Below, one piece after another: positions 8,620-17,712 of a stretch of 64,000 bases of DNA (positions are counted from its first letter, which is position 1; each line of letters opens with the position of its first letter). The stretch covers positions 918,718-982,717 of the forward strand of contig NZ_BMER01000001.1 in NCBI RefSeq assembly GCF_014636865.1, in the 5' to 3' direction. Below the pieces are notes generated by a model that searched no databases, was not told the origin of the DNA, and saw only the letters and a program-made list of their open reading frames with translations. This DNA comes from Parapedobacter pyrenivorans. Its GTDB lineage: Bacteria > Bacteroidota > Bacteroidia > Sphingobacteriales > Sphingobacteriaceae. Made by a program: the position numbers and the translations under genes.

Positions 8620-10087
8620 GCCTTCCGCGATTGCCGATATCAACTGGGATAGGCTTATTAAGCTTATCTTCAAACCCGGCCACCTTCACCGCTTGCAGTC
8701 TCCGTGCTGTTTGCGCTTTGGTGCTCATCGTCTTCGCGGCAATGGGTTGTAAACTCGGATCGATAATACCCAACGCCTTTGCTAACAATGGATCATCTAA
8801 TGAACCGATAGGTGCCCATGGCAAGTAATCCCATTCGTTGATTTCGTATTGCGGATCCAATCCGTTCGGATAGTCACCAAACCCATTTTTATTAGCCAAC
8901 TTCACCACGATGGGCTGAATACCCCACTCAATCTGCTGTGGTTCCCGTTCATCGACGATGGTGAAGGAACCTTCATTCTTGCCTACTGTAGTTTCACCAA
9001 TATGGATTACATTGGCGTCTGAGAGAAACGGCCTAAGGTTATTGATCACCAGCTCGCTCGCCGATGCGGAATTGTCTGTAGCGATAATGTACACTTTGGG
9101 TAAATTCAAATTCAAGGCCTTAATGGCGGTGACGACTTCGTCTGCAGATGCTACTTCATCGGGGTCTTCCGAATCACCGCCAAACAATCCGTAGTAGGTA
9201 ACCGTCTCATCCGTATAGTTGCTGTTATAGTTATACTGTATGAAAGGCTCCTTCTCCTTAAAATTGGCTTGAATCAGGCCCGACATAATTGCCGCGATCC
9301 AAATACCGCCGCCGCCATTATACCGCAAATCCAACACCAAATCGCTCACATTTGCCGCCTTAAACTTATTAAACGCTTGCAACAGTTCATTGGGTTGGTC
9401 GTTGAGAAAACGATTGTAGAACAAATAACCTACTTTCTTTCCACCCGGCGTATTGATAACCGTATCCATATGGATCGCTTGTTCTTGAAATCGCTCCACG
9501 GGAGTAAGCTCAATTTCTCGGTCATCGACGATCTGATTATTTTCATTGATATGCGCCAATTGAACGGAAAAAGAAGCTGATCCATAGTAGGCATCAAGCA
9601 CACTGCTGTAATTGTTGATGGTCATCGCTCGGCCATTGATTTCGGTGATAATATCACCCCGCTCGATTCCTGCCTCATCGGCCGGCGAGCCAGCCAGTGC
9701 ATACTGTACTGAGATGATCACGTCGCCAGCTTGGTTTATCTGAAGTAGGCCAATCCCCAACCCCACCGTCGTCGAAACGCCGGACAGATTGTCCTCCAAA
9801 TCTTTTGCCAATTGAATCCATGAAAACCGATCATCCGGATGCAAGATCTTGTCAAAGAAATCCTCCGGTCCGAGATTGAAATCCAGATTTCTATCCTCCG
9901 GGATAGCTGTATTCCAATAATACACATCCCGCATGTTTTCGATTACCCACTTATTGGTCGCTTCATCTGCGGAAGGCTGTCCATTTCCATTGTCCTCCTT
10001 TTTACAGGCTATTGCCAATAAAAGTAACGGAGCAAGCATAAATAAAGCTCTCCCCGCCCGCCATAAGCCTAAATACGTTGTGTGCAT
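8609..10087 (-). CDS. S41 (C-terminal processing) peptidase, lipoprotein
   Basis: 492 residues with a lipoprotein signal (LLLLAIAC, Cys near 28) followed by KKEDNG. An N-terminal helical S41 segment is followed by a PDZ domain (GLGIGLLQINQAG..., SPADEAGIERGDIITEING). The S41 core has LVLDLRYNGGGG and the nucleophilic serine in ASASELVINNL. These peptidases trim or degrade periplasmic or outer-membrane proteins from the C-terminus; here the enzyme is presumably anchored by its lipid. A -7 like TATCTTTA (10098-10105, minus strand) lies 10 bases before the ATG. The substrate is unknown. Confidence 0.92.
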   Translation of the reverse strand: MHTTYLGLWRAGRALFMLAPLLLLAIACKKEDNGNGQPSADEATNKWVIENMRDVYYWNTAIPEDRNLDFNLGPEDFFDKILHPDDRFSWIQLAKDLEDNLSGVSTTVGLGIGLLQINQAGDVIISVQYALAGSPADEAGIERGDIITEINGRAMTINNYSSVLDAYYGSASFSVQLAHINENNQIVDDREIELTPVERFQEQAIHMDTVINTPGGKKVGYLFYNRFLNDQPNELLQAFNKFKAANVSDLVLDLRYNGGGGIWIAAIMSGLIQANFKEKEPFIQYNYNSNYTDETVTYYGLFGGDSEDPDEVASADEVVTAIKALNLNLPKVYIIATDNSASASELVINNLRPFLSDANVIHIGETTVGKNEGSFTIVDEREPQQIEWGIQPIVVKLANKNGFGDYPNGLDPQYEINEWDYLPWAPIGSLDDPLLAKALGIIDPSLQPIAAKTMSTKAQTARRLQAVKVAGFEDKLNKPIPVDIGNRGRLNR

Positions 10088-10165
10088 GGTGCCGAATTAA
10101 AGATAAATCAAACTTAATTAAAAATCTAAATAAAAACAGGAAGAAGGGTAGTTTGTTCTAGGATT

Positions 10166-11005
10166 TTATTTTGAAATATACCGGTAGCCATATTCAATCT
10201 CAACTTGGATATGTGCTTCCTTATTGACCTGTAGAAACTCGGTTCCTAGGGTGTGTACCGCCGTCTCCGCATAGCGCCCGGCCACAATCACTTCCGTGTT
10301 ACCCCGATGGGTATCAAACAATTGGTATGCCAAATCAGGGTCGTTGTTATCGCGCGATAAGTGTGACAAAAAAAGATAGCTAAGTTTCGGCGACCGGCGT
10401 TCGACAAATAATTCCAATGCCTCTGCGTTGGACAAGTGCCCGTAGCCCCCACGAATGCGATTTTTGAGGAAAAACGGATAACGCCCCTGCATCAACATAT
10501 CCACATCGTAGTTGGCTTCTAGAAAAGCTGCATCGCACCGACTAAAGAAATCAGTTACGCGCTCGCACACCCGGCCAATATCTGTAAAAACGCCCACCGT
10601 ATAACCGTCGCCCTCGATAAGGAAACTGTGAGGGTCTGCAGCATCATGGAATTTCCGAAAAGACGTTACCGTAAGACTGCCGACTTCGACGCACTGCATA
10701 TCGGTAAGCGGGTGCAGCAATCGGTCGGGTATGGCTAGCCTGCACGAAGACCGGGTGCCGTTGGTGAGGTAGACTGGCAATTGGTATTTATTGGCCAATA
10801 CGCTTAATCCCTTTACATGGTCGGTGTGCTCATGCGAGACAAAGATGGCCTTCACCTGTTGCATAGCTAGTCCTTGCTTCGCCATGCGTTTCTCCGTCTC
10901 GCGGCACGAAATGCCGGCATCAACCAATACGGCCTCACGCCCATTACCAATATAATAGCAATTGCCATTACTGCCTGAAGCGATCGAACTGATGAAAAGC
11001 GGCAT
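10166..11005 (-). CDS. MBL-fold metallohydrolase, WalJ/YycJ-like
   Basis: 279 residues. The metal-binding motif HxHxDH is present as SHEHTDHVKGL, with the further ligands in KFHDAADP, VFTDIG and LSHLSRDNN. The opening SSIASGSNGNCYYIG is typical of the YycJ/WalJ exonuclease branch, known from Bacillus as a 5'-3' double-strand DNA exonuclease linked to mismatch repair and wall metabolism. Bacteroidota carry this gene outside any walKR operon, as here. It lies 60 bases downstream of the serine deaminase gene on the same strand. The nuclease role is by family, not seen directly. Confidence 0.85.
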   Translation of the reverse strand: MPLFISSIASGSNGNCYYIGNGREAVLVDAGISCRETEKRMAKQGLAMQQVKAIFVSHEHTDHVKGLSVLANKYQLPVYLTNGTRSSCRLAIPDRLLHPLTDMQCVEVGSLTVTSFRKFHDAADPHSFLIEGDGYTVGVFTDIGRVCERVTDFFSRCDAAFLEANYDVDMLMQGRYPFFLKNRIRGGYGHLSNAEALELFVERRSPKLSYLFLSHLSRDNNDPDLAYQLFDTHRGNTEVIVAGRYAETAVHTLGTEFLQVNKEAHIQVEIEYGYRYISK

Positions 11006-11065
11006 GTAGCAAATTACGTAAAAAAAGGCGGAAACAACTTTAAAAATTTCGACATTTTTGAGGGA

Positions 11066-12499
11066 CTAACACTCTGGCAAGCTCAGCGGGATATTTACGG
11101 CCAAACCGCCATCTGCGGTCTCCTTGTACTTGACATTCATATCCTGAGCGGTTTCCCACATGGTTTTCACCACGGCATCGAGGCTCACCCGTGCCTTATC
11201 CGGATTGGATTGCAGTGCTAATTGTGCTGCCGTGATGGCCTTGATCGCTCCCATGGTATTTCGTTCAATGCAGGGAATCTGCACCAGTCCGCCGATAGGA
11301 TCGCAGGTGAGGCCAAGGTGATGTTCCATCGCTATTTCGGCAGCCATCAGCACCTGCCGCTGTGAACCGCCCAAACACTCGGTAAGCGCACCCGCCGCCA
11401 TGGCTGACGAAACGCCAATCTCGGCCTGACACCCGCCCATGGCTGCCGAAATGGTGGCGCCTTTCTTGAAGATACTCCCGATTTCGGAGGCCGTGGCAAT
11501 AAACCGGATGATTCGGTCTTCGTCGTAGCCGTCGTGAAATACGATAAAATACTGCAGTACAGCTGGAATAACCCCTGCGGCACCATTTGTCGGCGCAGTA
11601 ACCACCCGACCGAACGAAGCGTTCTCCTCATTGACGGCCAGGGCAAAACAACTTACCCAATCCAATGTGTATTGAAAACGATCACCCCCTGCACGGATAG
11701 CTGCCACCCAGCTTCGATAGTCTACATAAGGCTGTCCGGCTATTAACTTTTTATTAAGTTTATAGGCGCGGCGATCGACACGCAGCCCCCCAGGCAGCAC
11801 GCCCGTGGTATGGCACCCCCGGTAGATGCAGTCGCGGATTGTTTCAAACAATTGACGTATACCGATCTTTGTATCTTCCTCCGAACGCCAAGCCTGTTCA
11901 TTTTCCAATACCAATTCGGAAATCTTGAGACCCGTATTCATGCACCAAACCAACAAATCCTTGGCGTTTTGCACAGGAAAGGGCAGGTCAACTTGCTGCC
12001 CGTCGTTACCGTCGTCGCCCTCCTGGACAACAAAGCCACCTCCGATAGAATAATAGGTTTCGCTGACCGCTGTGCCATCCGCCAACAACGCCTGAAAGGT
12101 TACCGCATTGGGATGGAAAGGGAGGCTTTCAGCATATAAAAATAACAGGTCATCTGTATCGCAAAAAGGTAGCTCACGGACACCGCCCAACATCAGCCGT
12201 TTCTCCTGCCTGATCTGCGCAACTTTTGGAGTAACTTGGTCGACGGCAAAAGTCACGGGATCATCTCCGCTCAACCCCAGCAGGATCGCTACATCGGTAC
12301 CATGTCCTATGCCAGTTTTGGCTAAAGAACCATAAAGTAAGATTTTGATGGTTTCGGCCTTTTCAAGCGCCCCTTTTTGGTTTAAGCTTTGCGTAAATCG
12401 CTGGGCGGCACGCCACGGGCCGAGCGTATGCGAACTTGAGGGGCCTATGCCAATCTTAAACATATCGAAAATCGAAATCTGCTCCTTTATCATCACCAT
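11066..12499 (-). CDS. sdaA: L-serine ammonia-lyase (iron-sulfur type, single chain)
   Basis: 477 residues, with both halves (beta and alpha) fused. The beta half begins [24 protein letters not shown]. The alpha half carries the cysteines expected to bind a 4Fe-4S cluster in [27 protein letters not shown] and PCIERN. The reaction turns L-serine into pyruvate and ammonia in the cytoplasm. ATG occurs at 12499 and 12493; the first was kept. A perfect -7 box lies about 20 bases upstream. The oxygen-sensitive cluster is known for the family. Confidence 0.96.
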   Translation of the reverse strand: MVMIKEQISIFDMFKIGIGPSSSHTLGPWRAAQRFTQSLNQKGALEKAETIKILLYGSLAKTGIGHGTDVAILLGLSGDDPVTFAVDQVTPKVAQIRQEKRLMLGGVRELPFCDTDDLLFLYAESLPFHPNAVTFQALLADGTAVSETYYSIGGGFVVQEGDDGNDGQQVDLPFPVQNAKDLLVWCMNTGLKISELVLENEQAWRSEEDTKIGIRQLFETIRDCIYRGCHTTGVLPGGLRVDRRAYKLNKKLIAGQPYVDYRSWVAAIRAGGDRFQYTLDWVSCFALAVNEENASFGRVVTAPTNGAAGVIPAVLQYFIVFHDGYDEDRIIRFIATASEIGSIFKKGATISAAMGGCQAEIGVSSAMAAGALTECLGGSQRQVLMAAEIAMEHHLGLTCDPIGGLVQIPCIERNTMGAIKAITAAQLALQSNPDKARVSLDAVVKTMWETAQDMNVKYKETADGGLAVNIPLSLPEC

Positions 12500-12518
12500 T
12501 TGATTTTAGGCGTTTTTA

Positions 12519-12526
12519 CAAAGATA
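12519..12526 (-). promoter_or_regulatory. -7 element of the serine deaminase gene
   Basis: On the minus strand this reads TATCTTTG, an exact match to TAnnTTTG, followed by a leader of about 15 bases to ATG 12499. A -33 TTG was not found at the usual distance. Confidence 0.45.
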
Positions 12527-12587
12527 TTGCTTTATTTCTGCTTTGCGGGATGTATGCTCAGATTGGCTTCTCAGTTTGCAATAAAGC

Positions 12588-12618
12588 GTTGCATTTCTCG
12601 AATTATCTACTATCTTTG
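12588..12618 (+). promoter_or_regulatory. Bacteroidota promoter (GTTG-N19-TATCTTTG)
   Basis: TTG at 12589-12591 and TATCTTTG at 12611-12618 are separated by 19 bases, the standard spacing for the primary sigma factor of Bacteroidota. It faces the DUF5684 gene at 12683 and predicts a leader of about 58 bases. Confidence 0.65.
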
Positions 12619-12682
12619 AACTGAAAAACAAGTAGATACCAATTAACTTAATATTTCACTGATCACATCAAAACTAAAAATC

Positions 12683-13180
12683 ATGGACAATTATGGAGAT
12701 TATGACGCCATGGGTGGCGGCTTATTTGCTGGCATCGGCGTGGGTGCGATGATTTTCTATTTGGCGATTATCGTCTTGTATATCGCAGGCTTCTGGAAAA
12801 TGTTCGAAAAAGCCGGGAAACCGGGTTGGGCGGCCATCGTACCCGTTTACAACATGATTATCATCGCGGAGATCGTGGGCAAACCCATCTGGTGGGGAAT
12901 TGTCGCCGCATTGGTCCCTTGTGTCAACATTGTTTTCAGTATATGGTTACTGAATTTGCTAATGAAAAGCTTTGGCAAGGAGGTTCCACTATGGACCGTA
13001 TTGACCGTATTTTTCGGCTTCGTGACCATTCCTGTAATCGGATTTGGCGATGCGAAATATGTCGGCCCAACGGCAGCTGAGGCCACAGGTGGTGACTCAT
13101 TCAGTAACCTGAGAAATGATTTCGACAATTTAAAAGATTCATTTGACGATAAAGACAAACCGCAGAATCCACCACTATAG
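12683..13180 (+). CDS. DUF5684 small membrane protein
   Basis: 165 residues. After a short glycine-rich start, four hydrophobic segments span about residues 12-115. GKPGWAAIVPVYN is the signature of the DUF5684 family, a membrane domain often seen beside or within signal-peptidase proteins. The C-terminal 45 residues are polar and acidic (FDNLKDSFDDKDK) and probably cytoplasmic. The function is not known. It has its own promoter and is followed by another small membrane-protein gene, which probably shares the transcript. Confidence 0.8.
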   Translation: MDNYGDYDAMGGGLFAGIGVGAMIFYLAIIVLYIAGFWKMFEKAGKPGWAAIVPVYNMIIIAEIVGKPIWWGIVAALVPCVNIVFSIWLLNLLMKSFGKEVPLWTVLTVFFGFVTIPVIGFGDAKYVGPTAAEATGGDSFSNLRNDFDNLKDSFDDKDKPQNPPL

Positions 13181-13208
13181 TACCGCCAGCACCAAGCTTT
13201 GGGTGCTG

Positions 13209-13520
13209 ATGATTTGCAACATCGACGTGTGCTCTTGGCTCTACGATTTATTACTGCCATGTCCCTTTAAGGCCATCACAGGCTTCGACTGCCCGGGGTG
13301 TGGATTTCAACGCTCCCTATTGGCGTTGCTTCAGGGCCAGTGGTCGGAAAGCTATCACCTCTACCCGCCCACCGTACCCCTGCTCGTTGTGTTGGCATAC
13401 GCTTCATTAAAAGGAATATTCCGCTTCGATAGCCGCAGTATCGGACTGAAAGTCATCGCTGTAGCGTGCGGTTGGTTTGTTATTGGGGTGTATCTGCTAA
13501 AATTGTGGCATGATCATTAG
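13209..13520 (+). CDS. DUF2752 membrane protein
   Basis: Signature PCPFKAITGFDCPGCGFQRS followed by LLQG is the defining cysteine-rich segment of DUF2752, with two or three hydrophobic helices after it. ATG 13209 (103 residues) avoids overlap with the upstream gene and keeps the whole domain; a start at ATG 13143 (125 residues) would overlap it by 38 bases. The function is unknown. Neighbouring DUF5684 and DUF2752 genes recur in Bacteroidota, which suggests but does not prove a joint role. Confidence 0.8.
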   Translation: MICNIDVCSWLYDLLLPCPFKAITGFDCPGCGFQRSLLALLQGQWSESYHLYPPTVPLLVVLAYASLKGIFRFDSRSIGLKVIAVACGWFVIGVYLLKLWHDH

Positions 13521-13554
13521 CTACAACGACTTCAGTCGACCAGCTTACCGCTTA

Positions 13555-13583
13555 TTGCGCAAAGCTAAATTTTAATATCTTTA
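13555..13583 (+). promoter_or_regulatory. Promoter of the GHL10 gene
   Basis: TTG at 13555-13557, an 18-base spacer, then TATCTTTA at 13576-13583. The -7 box ends only 8 bases before ATG 13592, so transcription would begin at or next to that codon; translation may use ATG 13604 instead or the message may be leaderless. Confidence 0.5.
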
Positions 13584-13591
13584 CCGCGATT

Positions 13592-15163
13592 ATGACACTG
13601 GAGATGAGCTATATTCGCGTGTGCTTTGCATACCTCATTACGATTTTCTTACTACTCGCTTGTTGCATCGGTTATTGCCGTCCGGAACCGCCGTCGGATA
13701 TGCTTCCAAAGCGTGAATTACGTGGAGCATGGATCGCTACGGTAGTCAACATTGATTGGCCGTCTGCCAGCGGCCTGGGTAGCGAGAAGCAAAAGCAAGA
13801 GCTCATCCAGCATCTGGATAATCACCAACGGGCGGGTATCAACGCCATTATGCTGCAAATACGGCCAGCGGCTGATGCATTGTATGCGAAAAGTAAGGAG
13901 CCCTGGAGTCGATTCCTCTCCGGAACACCTGGCAAACAACCGGCGCCGTTTTATGACCCGCTTGAATTTGCCATCGAAGAAGCACATAAGCGCGGTATGG
14001 AGCTGCATGCGTGGATCAATCCCTACCGGGCGACATTCGATCTAATAACTGCCAATACGACAAGCGATCATATTACCCGCCGTAAGCCGAATTGGTTCTT
14101 TGTATATGGTGGAAAAAAGCTATTCAATCCCGGCATTCCGGAAGTAAGGGAATATATTATTGGTGTTGTCATGGATGTGGTACGCAATTACGATATCGAT
14201 GGCATCCATTTCGACGACTATTTCTATCCCTATCCCGAAAGCGGCAAACAAATTCCCGATACGGAGACATTCAGACAGTACCCGAATGGGTTCAAAAATA
14301 TCGCCGATTGGCGAAGAAATAATGTGAATCTGCTCATCCAAATGGTTTCCGATAGTGTACACAGCGCAAAAAAATACATGAAATTCGGGGTAAGTCCATT
14401 TGGCATCTGGGACAACAAAAGAGATCATCCCCGCGGCTCGGCGTCGTCTGGCCTGAGTGGCTACCGCCAACTTTATGCCGATGCCCTGAAATGGTTGGAA
14501 GAAGGTTGGGTTGATTACATCAATCCACAGATTTATTTTCCTTTTGGCAACCCTGCTGCACCTTATGAGGTGCTGGCGGACTGGTGGAGCCAACATGCGA
14601 ATGGGAAGCATTTGTATATTGGCCATGCCGCTTACCGGGCTGATGGAAATGGAGCTGGGTGGCGGGACCGCAGTCAAATCCCAAATCAAGTGCGATATGC
14701 CCGGCAACATGCTCATGCGCAGGGGAGCATTTATTACAGTGCCAAGCACATCACCAATAATGTCGCTGGTCTCCGCGACTCCCTGCAGTACAACCTGTAT
14801 CGCTATAAATCACTTCCACCCACGATGCCCTGGCTGGATAGCATTGCGCCCGAACCGCCCTTCGGCCTATTGGCCCAGGTAGCGAAGAACGGTACCTCTG
14901 TGATCTTGCATTGGCAGCCTGGTGCCCCAGCTGCGGACGCAGAGGAGCTATATGGCTATGTGGTATATCGATTTAACGCGGGCGAACCGCTGGATTTGAA
15001 TAATCCGCAGAACATTATGCATATTACGTACGACCGTACACAATTTCAGTATACCGATAATATGGCGCGTAAAAACGGACACTACCGATACGTAGTGACT
15101 GCCATAGACCGGCTAAAAAACGAAAGCTTGCCCTCGAACGTCAGGGAGCTGTATATTGAGTAG
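13592..15163 (+). CDS. GHL10-family secreted glycoside hydrolase (YngK-like)
   Basis: 523 residues with a hydrophobic lipoprotein-like signal (LITIFLLLACC). The catalytic module (about 45-400) shows family signatures ELRGAWIATVVNIDWP, GINAIMLQIRPAADALY, WINPYRA, IDGIHFDDYFYPYP and WVDYINPQIYF (PF02638, GHL10). The last 100 residues form a fibronectin-III-like domain (PFGLLAQ... YGYVVYRFN). Family members act on peptidoglycan-derived or other glycans; FDDYF and the neighbouring acidic residues are the likely catalytic site. ATG 13604 is an alternative start and agrees better with the promoter position. The gene meets the GH3 gene end to end on the opposite strand. Confidence 0.9.
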   Translation: MTLEMSYIRVCFAYLITIFLLLACCIGYCRPEPPSDMLPKRELRGAWIATVVNIDWPSASGLGSEKQKQELIQHLDNHQRAGINAIMLQIRPAADALYAKSKEPWSRFLSGTPGKQPAPFYDPLEFAIEEAHKRGMELHAWINPYRATFDLITANTTSDHITRRKPNWFFVYGGKKLFNPGIPEVREYIIGVVMDVVRNYDIDGIHFDDYFYPYPESGKQIPDTETFRQYPNGFKNIADWRRNNVNLLIQMVSDSVHSAKKYMKFGVSPFGIWDNKRDHPRGSASSGLSGYRQLYADALKWLEEGWVDYINPQIYFPFGNPAAPYEVLADWWSQHANGKHLYIGHAAYRADGNGAGWRDRSQIPNQVRYARQHAHAQGSIYYSAKHITNNVAGLRDSLQYNLYRYKSLPPTMPWLDSIAPEPPFGLLAQVAKNGTSVILHWQPGAPAADAEELYGYVVYRFNAGEPLDLNNPQNIMHITYDRTQFQYTDNMARKNGHYRYVVTAIDRLKNESLPSNVRELYIE

Positions 15164-16879
15164 CTAATTCCCGTCACCATAACGGAAAAACGCATTGATT
15201 GTAACGGGCAACCTTCCGGATGGGGTCAGCCTTTTTAGGATGACTTTGGCTGCAGCCCGTTGCATAATGTCGTCATTTTGATAGCAAACCAGAATAGATT
15301 TCGCCTGTTCGATACCGGGTAACCCAGCTAGGCTATAGGGGTTGGCGAAAATGCAGAAAACGGTGTTCATGCTTGCCAATTCGTTGATAAATAGGCGTAC
15401 AGTGCTATTATAGTTCAAGGTGCTCCGGGGGCGCACGCGATTGTCGTGAAGGGCGACGATGACTTGATTGAACCTTCTCAGTTCATTCGCTACTGCGGCG
15501 ACATCATCTGCTGTGGCCTGGGGGGAAAGCACATAGTGCATGTGATTGTCAAAACGCCATCCCAGCATATCCTGAAACTCTGAAATCTGCGCAAGCCCCA
15601 CGCTGATTATTGCAGTACGCCGCGTATAATCTATGGCCTTGATTAGGCTATCGCTCTTCAACAATGTAACCGCAGCATCCGCTATCCGCTGATTGAGCGC
15701 TTCGGTTTGCGGCCGGTTGAGATCGCGGTATAGATTGGTCAAATCCACCGCCGATAGCTTGTCCAGACCGAGCCAGTATTTCGTGGCGATGATCTTCTTG
15801 ACGCGAGTATCGATATCCTGTTGCGTTAACCTGCCTTGTTTAATAGCTTGCAATACCATATCTATTGCTCGCGCACTATTTTCCGAAAGCTCCAGCACAT
15901 CGTTGCCGGCAATGATTGCCCGCACATCGGCCTCGCCGCCGCCAAAATTTTTCACAACCCCCTTCATATCCATGGCGTCTGTAAAGGTAAGCCCTTGAAA
16001 ATCGAGCCTCTTCTTGAGCACATTGGTAACGATATGCTTAGACAATGATGAGGGCAGGTTGGGTGTTTTATCTAAACTGGGTATATTCATGTGAGCGACC
16101 ATCACCCCCGAGGCACCCGCTTTGATCAATTCACGGAACGGATACATCTCCATTGAATCTAAGTGCCCCGCCGTGAAGTTGAGCCGCGGCAGGTCATAAT
16201 GCGAGTCTACGTCGGTATCGCCGTGCCCTGGAAAATGTTTCAACGACGTTACAAGCCCCCCGTCCATCATTCCGCGCATATAGGCTAAGCCTTTCCGTGT
16301 GACATTCTGTTTGTTTTCGCCAAACGATCGGAAATTAATTACCGGGTTGCGTGGATTATTATTGATATCTACAACGGGTGCAAAGTTTATATTCATACCC
16401 ATCCGCCTGAAATCTTTGGCTACCTCCAGGCCCATTTGATAAATCAATGCCTCATTTTGTACCGCACCCAGCGTCATCTGGTAAGGAAAGGATATGGTCG
16501 AATCGGGTAATCGCATACCCAAGCCCCACTCCCCGTCAAACGCAACGAGCAAGGGCACTTTAGAAAGCTGTTGATACCGATTGATTACCTGTGCGTGACG
16601 CACAGGGCCACCCTGAAACAGCACGATCCCACCGAGCTGCTCACGCTGCACAACAGCGGCAACCGAATCAATATAGCGCTGACCCAAATTGCTATGGGCA
16701 CGCACCATAAAAAGCTGCGCGACCTTGTCCCGATCGTTCAACGTGTTGAATACGGAATCAACCCAGGCGTGCTCGCTGTTGATAAAAGGAATGAATGCCT
16801 CGCGCTGCTGAGCCAAAGCGCTCAAACACAGCAATCCGCTGAATGTGAATACAAAGACAGCTTTTCCTAGCATAGTCAA
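15164..16879 (-). CDS. GH3 beta-N-acetylhexosaminidase (NagZ-like), exported
   Basis: 571 residues with a signal peptide ending ALAQQ. The GH3 N-terminal barrel shows LGGIVLFQGG, FDGEWGLGMR, NFAPVVDIN, the His-Asp motif KHFPGHGDTDVDSH (about 218-231) and the nucleophile region FTDAMDMKGV (about 305). A GH3 C-terminal alpha/beta domain follows. The NagZ group removes N-acetylglucosamine from muropeptides. In many Bacteroidota this enzyme is fused to a C-terminal serine beta-lactamase-like domain, giving about 1000 residues; that part is absent here and no remnant is seen. The start may be ATG 16879 or the internal ATG two codons later. Confidence 0.92.
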   Translation of the reverse strand: MTMLGKAVFVFTFSGLLCLSALAQQREAFIPFINSEHAWVDSVFNTLNDRDKVAQLFMVRAHSNLGQRYIDSVAAVVQREQLGGIVLFQGGPVRHAQVINRYQQLSKVPLLVAFDGEWGLGMRLPDSTISFPYQMTLGAVQNEALIYQMGLEVAKDFRRMGMNINFAPVVDINNNPRNPVINFRSFGENKQNVTRKGLAYMRGMMDGGLVTSLKHFPGHGDTDVDSHYDLPRLNFTAGHLDSMEMYPFRELIKAGASGVMVAHMNIPSLDKTPNLPSSLSKHIVTNVLKKRLDFQGLTFTDAMDMKGVVKNFGGGEADVRAIIAGNDVLELSENSARAIDMVLQAIKQGRLTQQDIDTRVKKIIATKYWLGLDKLSAVDLTNLYRDLNRPQTEALNQRIADAAVTLLKSDSLIKAIDYTRRTAIISVGLAQISEFQDMLGWRFDNHMHYVLSPQATADDVAAVANELRRFNQVIVALHDNRVRPRSTLNYNSTVRLFINELASMNTVFCIFANPYSLAGLPGIEQAKSILVCYQNDDIMQRAAAKVILKRLTPSGRLPVTINAFFRYGDGN

Positions 16880-16994
16880 TCAGTCTACAAAAACGATACC
16901 CAGCAGCTCAATACCGGAATTTTCCCCAATATTAACGATATTTTTCTGCATGTTCGTGCGTGTTATCAATAAATCATGCGTTTTTTTGCACCTT

Positions 16995-17543
16995 TCAGGT
17001 CGCTATGCTGTACTTTGCTTCTAATATTCTTGCTAATTCGGCAGATCGGCTAAGGTCGCCATTTGCTTCCTTTTTCCATAATATTTCGATAATGTGCAGA
17101 AGCAATTGCGCCTCCAGTTCCGGGTCTTCATAGCCCAACTCCAAAAAGGCCCTTCTGATTGCTGGATAAACTGGTTTTATAAAGAGCTCATGCTGCTGCC
17201 GTGAGAACTCATGATGCGACAATCGCTCTTGCAACTTCCAAAATAAAGGATCTTCATTGACCAGCTCTTTAGGTAAGTTGATCATATTGCGCAGGAAGCT
17301 TTTTGCATCTCGGTAAATCATCATTCCCCGATGATGCTGCAATACGCGTCTGTACCCCGATTTAATCAAATGGGATAACAGATTATCCTTGTTTCCAAAA
17401 TGCTTAAAAATAAGTGCTTCAGACACTCCGGCTTTCTGGGCAATAATTTTGGTTGAAGTATCCACATAGCCTTTTTCAGCAAACAATAAGAGTGCCTCCT
17501 TCATTATCCGTTCCTTTCTGCTCTCCGTCTTTTGCTTCATCAT
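16995..17543 (-). CDS. TetR/AcrR-family transcriptional regulator
   Basis: 182 residues. The N-terminal helix-turn-helix is clear (RIMKEALLLFAEKGY, TSTKIIAQKAGVSEALIFKHF). The ligand-binding half is divergent and rich in aromatic and leucine residues. It is divergent from the large outer-membrane barrel gene at 17713, and a 22-base inverted repeat lies in the shared intergenic region, overlapping the place where its own -33 element should be. Autorepression, and perhaps control of the barrel gene, is inferred. The ligand is unknown. Confidence 0.92.
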   Translation of the reverse strand: MMKQKTESRKERIMKEALLLFAEKGYVDTSTKIIAQKAGVSEALIFKHFGNKDNLLSHLIKSGYRRVLQHHRGMMIYRDAKSFLRNMINLPKELVNEDPLFWKLQERLSHHEFSRQQHELFIKPVYPAIRRAFLELGYEDPELEAQLLLHIIEILWKKEANGDLSRSAELARILEAKYSIAT

Positions 17544-17563
17544 AGCCCATGCAAAATAAAACG

Positions 17564-17571
17564 CAAATATA
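17564..17571 (-). promoter_or_regulatory. -7 element of the TetR-family gene
   Basis: Read on the minus strand this is TATATTTG, an exact TAnnTTTG match, 20 bases before the start codon at 17543. Confidence 0.5.
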
Positions 17572-17578
17572 AGTTCTT

Positions 17579-17600
17579 TTTACATACCACGTGATGTGAA
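17579..17600. promoter_or_regulatory. Inverted repeat, candidate TetR operator
   Basis: Arms TTTACAT and ATGTGAA (six of seven positions complementary) flank an 8-base spacer containing CACGTG. The site sits 8 bases upstream of the -7 box of the tetR gene and so covers its -33 region. Size and symmetry suit a TetR dimer. Binding is inferred from position and symmetry only. Confidence 0.4.
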
Positions 17601-17604
17601 CAGC

Positions 17605-17632
17605 CATCCTGCTGACCGGCTGCATCCTGCTG
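17605..17632. repeat. 10-base direct repeat in the tetR-barrel intergenic region
   Basis: CATCCTGCTG occurs at 17605-17614 and again at 17623-17632, an 18-base period, right beside the inverted repeat. It could be a second regulator site or chance. Confidence 0.4.
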
Positions 17633-17712
17633 TAACAATGCCTTTACGTTTAAACCATTCGTTCGCAATTCCATCTTATACCAATAACCGCTCATACCGA
17701 TATTAAACATAC

